A stretch of DNA of 64,000 nucleotides from contig NC_087068.1 in NCBI RefSeq assembly GCF_963678635.1, forward strand, positions 59,892,872 to 59,956,871, read 5' to 3'. The notes below the pieces were generated by a model, which saw nothing but the letters and a program-made list of their open reading frames with translations, had not been told where the DNA came from and did no database searches. How positions within the stretch are numbered: the first letter of the stretch is position 1; every line of letters begins with the position of its first letter. Positions 21,459-32,264 of the stretch are shown here, piece after piece. The stretch is from Symsagittifera roscoffensis (taxonomy: Eukaryota > Xenacoelomorpha > Acoela > Convolutidae). Both the position numbers and the translations under genes were made by a program.

Positions 21459-21687
21459 AAGGTCATCCTCCAATAGTGCATTGTTGCAGAACACAGCGTC
21501 AATGAGCTACATTGGCTTAACAATTACTAACTACCATAATATTTCCAAGGTTTTAATGTTTTACAAACGCTTAAAATTCGGCCTAAAGTTCCGACGGCTT
21601 GTTTTCATTAGACTCTTACAAAATATTGATTCAGAGTTGCAATTATCAACTAAAATTTACAAACTACAGCTGTTAATGGTGGCGTCC

Positions 21688-22084
21688 CTCATGCTTGAAG
21701 GACCGAATGCGTGAAATTAATTTTAGCTTACTTTCAGCCAATCAGAATCGAGTATTCAAAATCTCAAAGTAAATTGCGAAAATCTCAAAGTAAGAAATTA
21801 AATCCAGGCCATTAGTGTTAATATTGACCGATTAGTTAATAAGCAGATGAGTTTTCAAGACTGAAAAATTCTTTTAATTTTGAAATCATTAATCTTGATG
21901 ATTATCTGAATAGTATTGCGGTTGTAACCCGCAATTTGTAAAATTTTTGATTATTTTCCACTGATTTAATACATTTTCTGTTAATATTGACCTCGATTTT
22001 GTGAGAAAGGCATTTAGCCAATAGAAACGCTTAGCGATTTTGATTGGTAGAAACTTTTCAAGCATTTGGCCCTTCAAGCATGAG
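21688..22084. mobile_element. Second MITE family, about 400 bp
   Basis: CTCATGCTTGAAGGACCGAA at the left is mirrored at the right by a sequence that reads CTCATGCTTGAAGGGCCAAA on the minus strand. Further in, CCAATCAGAATCG pairs with CCAATCAAAATCG. The inverted ends are thus about 25 bp plus an internal match. No target duplication was resolved and nothing is encoded. Confidence 0.65.
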
Positions 22085-22512
22085 AACCCTACTCAATTCG
22101 ACATATGTTTCGATATTGAGTCACGATGATCACAATTCAGTTTTATACACAATTTTTGAGGTTGGTCCAATTAGCATACCAGTCGTCTGCCTGCTTTGTT
22201 TTGTAACTCGATATGAAATGTTTCCAAAAATTTAGTTTTCACTGCAAATAACTGAAACATCTTTCAGGTGAATTACTTTTTCATTTGAAGTGGACAATAA
22301 AACTATACGAAAAATGAAAAAAATTAAGTATGTTAAAGTGTGATGCGTTTTTGAACAAGATAAGTATGTGGTAATCAATACTCTTTTTGATTAAAAAAAA
22401 ATTTGGAGTATGCTAAATGACTGACATGCTATGCGACCCTGCCCCAATTTCTCGTAGTCAGTTTGGTATGACCGTTCCGCTGTGATGAAATGATTAATCT
22501 GTGGGTGTTTGT
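22085..22512. other. Intergenic, AT-rich
   Basis: Lies between the MITE and the TRAF exon stop (minus strand). It would contain the 3' UTR of the TRAF gene. No feature recognised. Confidence 0.4.
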
Positions 22513-23230
22513 TCATAGAACTCCCACCTGTGGACAGGCTTTGACCTTGACTCCGAACATAATCGAGTTGTTTTCCAGGTAATCGAACAGTTCGTGCTTT
22601 TTGATGAACTGTCGCACGCCCACCTCAGTTGATTGGCTTTTGCAACCTTGGACTTTTACACTCTTCTCCACGTGTTCATGAGCAGTGGCTGGCTTCATGA
22701 AAAAAGAGATGGTGTAGCTGCGATCCTCGCCCGAGCATATTTTGAGGAATAGGGAGACGAACTTTGACTTGGCGTCTCCTTCCCCGTTTAGGAACACTTT
22801 CAGAGACACTCCTAAGCTGACGTCATTGTCCTTAATGTTTAACAGATCTGTTTGTAAACTCTGTAGCTCGGGATTTTTAGTCTCACTTGCAAAATTCTGC
22901 AAGTGTCGCACATTATTAACGACGACACCGATCATGTTGTTCCTGACAAAGACATCTTTTAGCATGAGAGAGTTGACACACACGCTGCTTTCCTCAACTT
23001 TCTCCAGAAATTTGGAGACTTGTCTGGGAGATGATGGGTTGCTGGCTTCGCACTTGGAACCACTGGGAGGACAGTCTGCAGGGCTGCAGTAGAATGCTTC
23101 AATCTCTGACTGCAGCTCCTTGTCCACTGAATCCATGATTCGCTTCACTTGTTCCTTGTTCATTTGCTCTTGTCCAGCTAGTGCTCTCACCAGTTGAGCA
23201 GATAAACTATCAAGTCTCTGTTGTAAAAAT
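22513..23230 (-). CDS. TRAF-family C-terminal exon (coiled coil + MATH)
   Basis: Terminal exon of a TRAF-like gene, read leftwards. It starts after a TTTTTTGTTCAG acceptor (AG at 23231-23232) and stops with TGA at 22513. The first 50 residues (FLQQRLDSLSAQLVRAL...) look like the helical TRAF-N segment. Residues about 140-236 fit the TRAF-C/MATH fold: VSLKVFLNGEGDAKSKFVSL matches the conserved YLNGDG..GTHLSLF strand pair, and FIKKHELFDYLENNSIMFGV matches the closing FV...YIKDDTLFI part. TRAF proteins are cytoplasmic adaptors and ubiquitin ligases below TNF and Toll-type receptors. The RING and zinc-finger exons were not found in the window to the right. The usual WKI and GYK motifs at the start of MATH are not evident, so this member is divergent. 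Confidence 0.7.
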
Positions 23231-23360
23231 CTGAACAAAAAATTACGTTATGATGGATGATTACCGCATCTAAATTATATGCGAGTCCCACTTGCCTGAG
23301 ATTTAAGAACCTCATTGTTTTCACAATATGACAAATTTATTTAAAACATTTTGTCGATCT

Positions 23361-23688
23361 GTTTTTTTAGGTCGACCACTTTGATTTTCTGATATTTGTC
23401 AGGACACTAAAAGACCTTAATTTGACCAAATTTTCTGCGCCGCAGGCGAATTTTAAAAAAGTATTAGGCACTTTTTGGAAAGCTTTGACTAAAAAAACGA
23501 GCGAGTTTTTTCGGCACGCGGTCCGCCTCAAAATTAGTATATTTTGGCGCCAAAGGCGCCTTCTGAAAATTTTAGGGTCCGTCAGCCAATAATGGATAGC
23601 GCAAAATAGTACAAAGAGGGGACATTGGGTCAGCAGGGGGGTCAAATCCCTAAGGGATGGGAGGTCGTCTTCCCAAAATCCGTTGGTG
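23361..23688. mobile_element. hAT-type MITE, copy 3, 5'-truncated
   Basis: Aligns with the body and right end of the MITEs at 14016 and 21078: ACCAAATTTTCTGCGCCGCA, CCTCAAAATTAGTAT and CAGCCAATAATGGAT. The left CAGGCGCGGAT end is missing and the right end is altered to AAAATCCGTTGGTG. It is the oldest-looking of the three. Confidence 0.7.
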
Positions 23689-24515
23689 AAACGATCGGTA
23701 AAAGTCTACTACCTTAAAATTCTTGAGAGGGTTGAAAAAAGGCAACTTTGCCTGTAGAGTCGAACCTCTATGAGCAAACAGTTTCCTCTCGCTAGAAAAA
23801 AAATTTAAAAAGCTTCAACATCTACATACAAATAGTTAGCGTAGAAGTCACCAAAGAAGATCGTGCGTTTTCATCATCACAAACATACAGATCGCTTAGC
23901 GTGTGTATGTAATCATCAACATAAGACTCATCAATTAATGAACTTTTTTATAAATGCTGCAATCCATCATCAAAAAATAGTTGTAGATAGTCCTAACCCG
24001 GGTAACGATCATTTATTTGTGGGGTGTTTAGTATGGCATCTAAGTTTTTTCCTAGTATTTCTTAAACGTTTTCAGTATTATTTTTGATAGTTTCCTCAAA
24101 TAGGGCAGTTCTCCGTAATAATAATCATCAGTTCCAAATTAATATATCTCCGTATAACTTTAATCAATTTTTTTGCAATGAGTTGCTGGTCTAGAAAGTG
24201 ACGTATACAATCATATTTGCTCAGTTTGAAACAGTTTTTTTCCTAATTAGCTTTTGCTGTTTTTCTAGGTTCATTGAATCTTTTTTGTTTGCTGTTACAT
24301 TAAAAAAAAAACTCGATAGTGATAAACAGCGTATTTGATGAAATTATAAACTTAATTGATGAAAAATAGATACTGACTTTGAACTTCTAATTTTACGCTG
24401 GCGATTAGCAAGCGTTATCAAACCGGAGTACATACTTTTTTTTGGGGTAGCAACTTGTTTAACAGAACCACTCGAATCACCTATATCTTCATTCATAATG
24501 AATTTAACATTCCAT
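23689..24515. other. AT-rich stretch, no gene seen
   Basis: The frame at 23863-24087 is His-rich but has no splice context or motif. No other feature seen. Confidence 0.4.
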
Positions 24516-24519
24516 ACGT

Positions 24520-24595
24520 TCCCGGCCGACTTAGCGTGGAAGTAACGAATATGCTTAGGACGGCAAAGGTTCTGGGTTCGAATCTGACCAGGACC
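24520..24595 (+). repeat. tRNA-like sequence (SINE head)
   Basis: Carries box A-like TTAGCGTGGAAGTAACG and a strong box B, GGGTTCGAATC, about 38 nt later, followed directly by a T-run, a possible Pol III terminator. The acceptor arms do not pair, so a functional tRNA is unlikely. The following 24600-25000 is AT-rich without recognisable content. Confidence 0.5.
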
Positions 24596-24999
24596 TGTTT
24601 TTTTTTCAAATGGGAAATAATATGTTTCAACTAAAATTGCCGGCCAATTATTTGTCTGATTATTTACTCTAAGCTTAGTTGTTACATCTTGAAATTGTTT
24701 TTTTTTGCTGCGCGCTGTTTTCTTTAGAGTTGCTTTTAGTGTTTGATTTACTCCTACAATTTGTAATTTTACTTACCTTGACTTCGTATTTATTTCTTTG
24801 TTTTTATCGGCTCATTTACTGAATTTTGGGTCGTTTATAGCAAAACACTATTCTAACACCCCCTTTGCTCTTTTCAAATTGGTTGCATATTTACCAATCG
24901 GTTTGTTGAAAGTTCCTATTTTTAATTCATTGGAAAATTTTTAGTTTTTCTAAGAAATTTCTGTTGATTTTCAGAAAAGGGGTATCAAACGAAAGACCG

Positions 25000-26215
25000 T
25001 CTACTCAATTGTGTGCCATTATACTCCCTTAGAGTCTCTTTTACTTGACCCCTCTGTCTTTAGCTTTCGAAAAAGTCTGAGGGGGAATATTTGACAGATG
25101 ATTTTGATTTTTTAAGTCTTCTCGAAATCTACCCCTCTCAAATGTGAATTTTTGCTTTCAATGAATACAACAACTTTGAAGAGATCCATTCAATAGCGGC
25201 TGTCCAGTTTTTTTTTCATATAAAGTTATGGCCTTCAGAACAGTCATTTTTTTCTGACCGTTTTGTGAACCGTTTTGACTTTTCTCAAAAAATAACCTCT
25301 AAAATCTGATTATTTAAGTTCAATAGAAATAATGGGCAGTGGGAAACTCATGTGCATTAGCGGCCAGCACATTTTTTTCATCAAAAATTATCGCACTCGG
25401 AAAATCAAATTTTCGATTATTGGCCGTTCTTAAACATGTGGAATATTCTCGAAAATACTCTTATTATCTGATTATCGAAAATGACAAAATTTTTGACTTG
25501 TTGGCCGTTTTTTGGATTTTTCCCGCTAACTGACCTGCCAAATATAAAATCATAGGTTTAACGTAAACAACATGATGTTGAAAGCTTATATTTATACTTG
25601 GCTATGCCCTGTTTGCTTAAGATAAAAGTTATTGCCTTAAAACAGGTCAATGTTTTGATCCTTTAACTTTGTGGAAACTTTGTGACTTAACGCAAAAACT
25701 GCTGTGCCAATTATTAGGTTGTGTTCAACGGAGAAACCCGGTTGTGACAATCGTCTCTGCTCAAGCGGCCACAGCCTGCTTTTTACAGGAAAAATAAATG
25801 GATTTTGGCAATGTCTTTTGACCGTGCTTTAGAATTTTTGACCGTTTTTAGCTTTTTTTAAATTTTTTTCAAAATTTTTTCATTTGAAAGAACTGGCTCT
25901 GATAGTTGTTCTTGAAGAAGCCGCTTCTTTAAAAAAATGCTAGAGAAATGTTATCTTGGTAATTTTTTTCTACTGTTCTCACTTATTTTAGTAGACTAAG
26001 TTTTGAACAAAGTCTAATTTGTGAAATCACTTTTTTGTGCCACATGAGAGTAGCAAGTTTATTCAATATCAAACACTTACCTCCAGCTTTAGTTGTGCCC
26101 CTAATTTTGTTGTATCGAGACATGGCAAAAATTTGGTTCACCTAGTTTTTTTTCAAACTTTAAAACGTTTGTTCGAGTTTTGCTTTTTGTTAAAGTTTGT
26201 GTTGTATGTTTGTAT
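25000..26215. repeat. Degenerate tandem array, unit about 160 bp (block 5)
   Basis: Same family as blocks 3 and 4. GGGCAGTGGGAAACTC (25334), ACATGATGTTGAAAGC (about 25570) and TTGGCTATGCCCTGTTT correspond to sites in block 3. It ends at GTTTGTGTTGTAT (26198), exactly where block 3 continues into the hairpin, but here the hairpin is absent. Confidence 0.7.
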
Positions 26216-26278
26216 GTGTGTTTTTGTTTGCGTTGTAAATTAATTTACAAATCAATGATGTAAATGATAAATTTTTTG

Positions 26279-27012
26279 AACCCTAAAACAGACTCTTGAA
26301 GCACACCGCAATCTGAAGTTCAGTTTCAGAGAAATATTCGTTAACATGAACATAATGCTTTCTTTCACTCAAATGGGACTTTGATGTTCTAAACAATTGG
26401 CCTCGCATGCCATTCAGAGCACATTTTAAAGAAAATATATCACGATAAGTGATGTTGAAAACTTTTTAAAACTCAATTATTGTACTGTCAACTTTTTGCT
26501 TGGAGTGTAATTTCACTTTGACAATTTTAGAAAACTCCTTTGTGGCATCTATAATGCTGTTTTTCCCCTAAACTAAGTTGGCTCTTATTGACTTTTTTAA
26601 GTTTGAAAAAATACGAAATAATCATTTTTTCTTGGTTAGAATGAACTCATGAACACGCTGAACGCGCAAAACTCTTTAAAAAACTATGAAATTTGTGGGT
26701 CTCATTTAATTCTTTTCTGACAATCAACCCAAAACGAAAACAAAGAAATAGAAGCAAGAACACTTCATTTGCTGGAGAAAAAACTTTGCATAAATGCAAT
26801 AAAGTGTATTGAAAATACATTCAAAGTTTCAGATTTAAATCTTAAAAAAATGGTAAAATTATTCATTAGAAAACAAATCTACTTAAAAAATGAAACTTTT
26901 GCAATTTTCGAGTAGGGAGACTTCACTGACAATTTATTGTTGCTGATAAAAAAGTAATTGGTGCCCTGAAACAGACTCTTGAGGCACACCACAATGTGAA
27001 GTTCAATCTTTT
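26279..27012. repeat. Direct repeat pair 684 bp apart
   Basis: CCTAAAACAGACTCTTGAAG at 26282 recurs as CCTGAAACAGACTCTTGAGG at 26964, continuing CACACC.CAATGTGAAGTTCA. About 50 bp are shared. The function is unknown, and no gene is seen between the copies. Confidence 0.55.
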
Positions 27013-29150
27013 TTCGCGCATTTCAAAAGTGAAATAGAATTATTTAAATTGTACAGAGCTGACTTATTTTATCCGGACTATTGAATAACATTGGAAATTT
27101 TTTAACGCGTTTTTCTCATATTGGAAATTGGATTAGGATTGGACAAAAGGTTAAGTAAAACAGGTATTTGGAAAAACAATTTTTAGAAAACAATACGTTT
27201 TTGAATGATATAAGCAAAAATTTTCTTAAGATGTTTTTTAAACAACTGTTTGATTTTTGATTAATCGGCAGGTTATGCAATTAAAACGAATTAACGTTTT
27301 CAAGGGAACAAATTTTTCATTATTGTGAAAAAGAGTCCGTTCTTCACTAAGTATGAGACTGAACAGTAAGAGTATACACCAGTTTTTCTCTGCTGAGAAG
27401 ACTTCCTTGAGAAGTTTTTTTTATTTTCGAATTGAAACTGAAAACAAACCTCCTGACGTCGAAATTTTCCATTGAACCGAAATTTTTAGCATGTGTGTCA
27501 ATTAGCATGTCGCTGAACTTCTCGCTATTTAAAAATTTACTAAACTTTTCTCATTGAAATATCGTACTTCTTTCTAAAAGAAACAATGTTGGCGGAAGGA
27601 ATTGTAAACCAATTAAAAGGATATTCAACATTTAAAAAAAGTAAACTGAAAGTTTTTTGACTATTTGAACACATGATTGAAACAATTTGTTAATCGATAC
27701 GCCCCCTAAATTATAAACAAAAACGGTCTAAAGGCAAGGATAAGAAGTTTTTTGCCTGCATATCAAGTAATTTCTTGTTTTTGGACCACTCTTTTAGGTC
27801 TTTTGTTGGTTCTTTTTCACCTAGTTGAGCCATCTTTGAATAAAAAATAGCTGTAAACCATAATCATTCTAAGTGTGTTCTAAACGTTTTTCACCCTTGC
27901 GACAAGCAGATTTATTGCAATCGGGTATTAGACCTTTTTCCGTAAACAACTTCGTCCACAAGATGATTGAAGTTTGTTCATCTCCGAGTGAATCTCTATT
28001 TCTACCCATCTTGCACGTCTAATTGATTTAATTCAACAGCTGGCTTCAACGGTTGAAATGATATTTGTCTTACACTTGAAAAGATGTAAGTTGATTTTTT
28101 CGTCGGCTTTAATGATTTCAGCCCAATTTTTGTGCTTTCTTGTCGGGTAATTAATTCTGTAAATATAGGTAGTATTATAGTAGTTTTTGCTTTATTTTTG
28201 AAGGAAAATTCAGTTCATGGTTTTCTGGTTTTTATAGACGCCAAAATTTTATGTTAGAAGTAAAACGTTTCGGAATTTTTTTGCTGTTATGATTTTTGCA
28301 AGAAAATTTTCAGTTTTTTGGATGCATTGTTTCTGAATTTTGTGTTCTAAATGTTCGTGAAGCTAGTATAACTTCTATTTAGACTGGCGTGTTTTAGTTC
28401 TGAGCAATTTCATTTGAAATTGACTGAAGTTGATAGTTTAACGTATTGTTTCAATATGTCAAAAAACGATAAGTTTCCACATGTTTTTTGGTAGATTGAC
28501 TCGACTGTTTTATCTGCAAAAAAGTTTTGCACGAGATCCAGGAATTTAGTTCTTTCTGGCTGAAAGTTTTGAAAAAAACGTTTTGTGTTTTGTTATTTTT
28601 TTCTTTCTTGGCGTTTTTAAAGTTTTTTTTGTTGTGATCTAAATCTTTTACCATTTTGAATAAAAGTCTTAATTGATAATTGTTGATTTAATTCTTTTAT
28701 ATAGGCGTTCAGAGTTTTTCAGATTTGTGGCCAGTTTTTTCTGTGGCAATTGTGTGTAATTTTTGCTTTCATGTTTTTGAAATTTTAAATTTCGTTTTTT
28801 TTTTTTCATTTTGATCTTGTACTAGCAAATAACGGATAGGGCCTTTTCTCCCCGATTGTTCTTGTCGGATATGCAGATTGTTTGATTGCAAGATTTAATG
28901 AAAACTTTTCGAGTACATTTAGGAATTTATGGATCTCCTTTTTATTGAATTGTTTTCTTATCGTTTTCATCTATTGATTATCAGAAATCAATGGATAGAA
29001 TTGAGCCCTTTTCCTTCTTTTGTTTTAAAGGTAATTACTTTCTATTACATTTGCAATAAATTTTTTCTTGATTTTCTGGCTTTCAACAAAATTCATTCAA
29101 GTTTTTTAACTTTCAAGTTCGAGACATTATCTTTTGATTTTTGGAGCTTT
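27013..29150. other. Long AT-rich stretch with one recognisable repeat fragment
   Basis: No gene seen. At 27889-27990 a segment resembles the putative exon at 12690-12785: GACAAGCAGATTTATTGCAA against GATAAGCAAGGATATCGCAA, then CGGGTATTAGAC against CGGATACTAGAC. Its frame is broken. The remaining short open frames have background composition. Confidence 0.4.
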
Positions 29151-29155
29151 AGTGT

Positions 29156-29190
29156 GTCGCAAGTGTTGCGAAGCTCAGCTTCGCATCTGT
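29156..29190 (+). repeat. Recurring hairpin terminus, copy at 29.2 kb
   Basis: TCGCAAGTGTTGCGAAGCTC then AGCTTCGCATCTGT. This is the best-formed copy: GCGAAGC and GCTTCGC are perfect arms with a 3-nt loop. Confidence 0.65.
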
Positions 29191-29309
29191 TTTAAATTTT
29201 TTATTGGCTTTGAATTTTTTTTGAATAGGGGTGGTCAAGTTTTTTTCTACTACTTGCACTATAACTGGTTATCCATGTTTATCTATTTTTCCGTGTGGAC
29301 AATTGAGAA

Positions 29310-30101
29310 TTAAGTCACTTGCCTTGGTGTAATGGCGGAAGTGCGCGCCTCCTGTCGGCTATGTGGATCCTGATGCGGACTACTCTCTTCTCCTTTGCTC
29401 CTTTCCATGTCTAATCTGGTGGTCCATAATGACCCCCCACCCTGGTTCAACAGTGTCCAAATAGTATGTATGCCCTCTTGGTAAGCCTGCTCCTCCTCGG
29501 GACTAGAACTATCGCGACAAGAATGCACACTAACAAATGAGGCATTCGAGCTACCCGCGCAACAGTGTTTTTCCAACTCTTCTTTGAAATTGTTCACTCC
29601 TTCATTGTACGACTGGTCACTGGTGGCACGGTTTTCCGCACTCATCGACAACCTGGTGAACACAAAAACCATCTTTTTCCACATTTCTGCTCCGAAAAGA
29701 GCCAGCAGCAGGCGCAGAATGTCCTTTCGTTCTGGGCCCAGCACTGGGTTGCGTCCATTGACAGCGAACAGAATGAGATGCACTTGGTCACAGCCCACCT
29801 TCACTTTGTAGAGCAGTTCTGAGAGTTCCGCTGCGTCGTCTGCTTTAATCGGATATTCCAGTCCGTTCACATCCAGAATGTTGATGCGTTTCGTGGGATT
29901 GCCGCTGAAGTGAGCCTGCACCATTTTCATGTGATAAGGGAGTTCTTTGATTTGTTCATTACTGAAGAAGAAGTCACCTGTATAATGGGGAAGGCCTGCC
30001 AGCGCATTGCAGAGGCAGAACTTGCCAGACATAAACCTGCCCACGACCAGCACAGTCTTAGCCCCGTCGCCGCGGACATTGAGAGTCTTACAGGGGACCA
30101 T
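29310..30101 (-). CDS. AIG1/GIMAP-like GTPase, divergent
   Basis: An unbroken 263-codon frame read leftwards from ATG at 30101, with an in-frame TAG 15 nt upstream. Residues 16-30 hold the P-loop (VLVVGRFMSGKFCL), 77-81 the switch-II DVNGL (usually DTPGL), and 143-150 MVFVFTRL, where AIG1 proteins have a TRxD-type G4. LLLALFGAEMWKKMVFVFTR is very typical of the AIG1 domain. GIMAP/IAN proteins are GTPases that self-assemble on membranes and act in lymphocyte survival and, in invertebrates, probably in immune responses. Several key residues are altered. The P-loop Ser/Thr after Lys is Phe28, and the G4 aspartate is missing, so normal GTP binding or hydrolysis is doubtful. The last 40 residues are Ser/Arg-rich without a membrane anchor. 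It may be a single-exon gene or the main exon of a larger one. Confidence 0.7.
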   Translation of the reverse strand: MVPCKTLNVRGDGAKTVLVVGRFMSGKFCLCNALAGLPHYTGDFFFSNEQIKELPYHMKMVQAHFSGNPTKRINILDVNGLEYPIKADDAAELSELLYKVKVGCDQVHLILFAVNGRNPVLGPERKDILRLLLALFGAEMWKKMVFVFTRLSMSAENRATSDQSYNEGVNNFKEELEKHCCAGSSNASFVSVHSCRDSSSPEEEQAYQEGIHTIWTLLNQGGGSLWTTRLDMERSKGEESSPHQDPHSRQEARTSAITPRQVT

Positions 30102-30590
30102 TAGTATACCGCTTTGCTATCTACATCTGCGTTGTTTGAGAGAGTTAGAGAACTCTCAAACCAAATATACAAGTCTTTATTTTCTATGCTTTCTTTTAAA
30201 ACTGGCGGTTACTTGCAGCGCACCGTAAAAATTGATAGAGCTCAATCAACATTCAGCTCTTGGCTGTGATAGCAACTTGACCAAAAATAGTCTACTGAAT
30301 AAAATCAGGCCGTGAAACGCGTATAGATCAGCTGCAACTAATTGGTTTACGTGGTCTTTGAAGAATAACCACCATAATGCGACAGCATCAATCGCTCCGT
30401 AAAGCTGTTAGTTTCTTAATAGCTTTTTATCTATATAGAGCGTCACCATTCTTAAAGCTTGCTACAAGCAAACTTGACTGAGCGAAAATCAAAGCATGGT
30501 ACGAGTCTTTCCTGTGCCAGCCAATCTACCTTCAGATCTACTCAGGGCATATTTTTGCCCCGACTAGACCTTAAAATGAGGTAACAAAAA
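30102..30590. other. Intergenic between the GIMAP-like gene and the large retroelement
   Basis: Promoter side of the minus-strand GIMAP-like gene. No clear promoter motif. Base usage changes at about 30590, from T-rich to A-rich on the + strand. Confidence 0.4.
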
Positions 30591-30738
30591 GACAAAAGGT
30601 TAATGCCACTTAAAGAATTAAGGTGGAACCTGATCTAAACTACATTTTATTATTGGATAAATTAGATATTTTACCACTGTAAAATATTTGATATTAACCA
30701 ATCATAATCCATCTAACTAACAACCCACTTATTTGTAA

Positions 30739-30766
30739 GTGCTGAAATTAGTTGTAATTTCAGCAC
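30739..30766. promoter_or_regulatory. 12-bp perfect hairpin in the retroelement leader
   Basis: GTGCTGAAATTA, loop GTTG, then the exact reverse complement. In RNA it would form a stable stem-loop. Terminator, packaging or other roles cannot be told from sequence. Confidence 0.5.
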
Positions 30767-31666
30767 CAGAGAGATTTGAATTTAACTTAGAAATTAGTTA
30801 CCTCTCCAAGAGAACTTCAGCAGTCGAAATAAGCCAGTATACTCTAGATCTATTGAGCCTAGCAGAGACTAGTTAAACACCCTGAGACTAGTAGATATAA
30901 GAGTAAGATTAGGATCGGTATTAGACTAAGAAGTTGCACGAATCTATCCGGCTGAAAATAAGATAGCGTGACGAGCAGACGGTGTACCCTATCCGAAAAT
31001 ACTCTATGAGTTAACCTCAAGGACCTAACTCATCTGGTGCGACCATAAGTCTCGAATAAAGACCTTAATAGCTTAGAATTAACCAAAAATAGATTAGAAA
31101 ATAGACAAAATGTTACACGATAATAACTTAATTGAATTGTCTCTAGGACTCAATAGATCTGAGCCGCTATTCCGCACTATACGAGAACTACCCGGTATTG
31201 GAAAAAGACCTCGGACAAGAGACGACATACGAATACATAGAAACTTACCATTTAGTTTCATTGTTGTACGGCAAAAGCCAACACAAACTTTTATATTTAG
31301 AATCTGATTAGCAATGAATTTAGATTTTCATTTGCAAACATAAAATCCTTGAAAGAAATCTTCAATGATTATTTCAGGCGCTAAACAAAATTACTATTGT
31401 ACAATAATGATTGATAAAAATATCTCAAATTGTTCCCTCAACTTCTGCAGTATTATATAAAAGATGATTGAAAAAATATTTATTGAAAACAAAATTAAAA
31501 ATTAGTAGCATGACAGAAAAATGTTAGTATATATAAATCATCCTGTTGTTTCAGTTTCATCACCTAAACATAAAAGCAATCCTAATTCAAATAATATCAT
31601 CAAAAACTAAAACCTTTTAACAAAATTTAAATTAATTTAAATTTAATTTTATTTACTCTTAAACCA

Positions 31667-31750
31667 GATCATCAAGGCTTTCCTTGGATCTAAATTAACT
31701 TTCTATCTTATTAATTTTAAATTCTGATCATCAAGGCTTATCCTTGGATC
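31667..31750. promoter_or_regulatory. Twin hairpins 59 nt apart in the leader
   Basis: The same 24-25 nt sequence, GATCATCAAGG then CTT(A)TCCTTGGATC, occurs at 31667-31690 and 31726-31750. Each can fold on itself (ATC.AAGG with CCTTGGAT). Duplicated stem-loops ahead of gag recall retroviral dimerisation or packaging signals; that is inference only. Confidence 0.4.
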
Positions 31751-32264
31751 AAAAAGAACAATTTGGTTCTCCCCCACCCATTTATCAAGTCTTTAACGAC
31801 CTCAAACGTCGATTCACTATCCAACTTTTCAAAAAAGACCCAAGACTAATAGAAATTTTTTAATCACACTAACCATTCAAATTAGGCTAAACAGTGAAGA
31901 ACTTCGGTTACTCATCCTTCACTTGAACCCTCTTCTTACCTGACCCATGATAATTCTTAAACTTAGTAAGTTTAAAATAGTATCTAACGAACTACTTGCG
32001 TTCTAATTATACCTGAATCTTGTGGATCGATTTACTATTCTCCAACCCTTGAACACAATCACTACCCCTAAGTGGGAGTAAGTAAGTTAACACCTTATCT
32101 TAGACTAGCCACGAGAAAGTAGAAATCATTCTTCGAATCGATATACTTTTTCTCTCCAACCCTGAACAAAAAGACCCAGGTTAAGCTAACCAAAAAATCG
32201 TAAGGACTAACAGTCTAGGAAATTTAATCACTAATAACTTCTTGCATCCCTCATCCTAAACCTT

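Larger units (their letters stand above)
30594..32264 (+). other. 5' leader / candidate 5' LTR of the large retroelement
   Basis: A 1.7-kb non-coding region before the first ORF. It contains a 12-bp perfect hairpin (30739-30766), an AATAAA at about 31056, and two copies of a hairpin-forming GATCATCAAGG..CCTTGGATC sequence (31667-31690, 31726-31750). A TGG-starting purine-poor tract at 31767 could be a primer-binding site, but I could not tie it to a tRNA. LTR boundaries were not defined, because no second copy is visible near 49 kb. Confidence 0.4.

Noticed and set aside
29565-30228. Plus-strand frames of 64-85 aa
   Set aside because: They are shadows opposite the GIMAP-like coding region.
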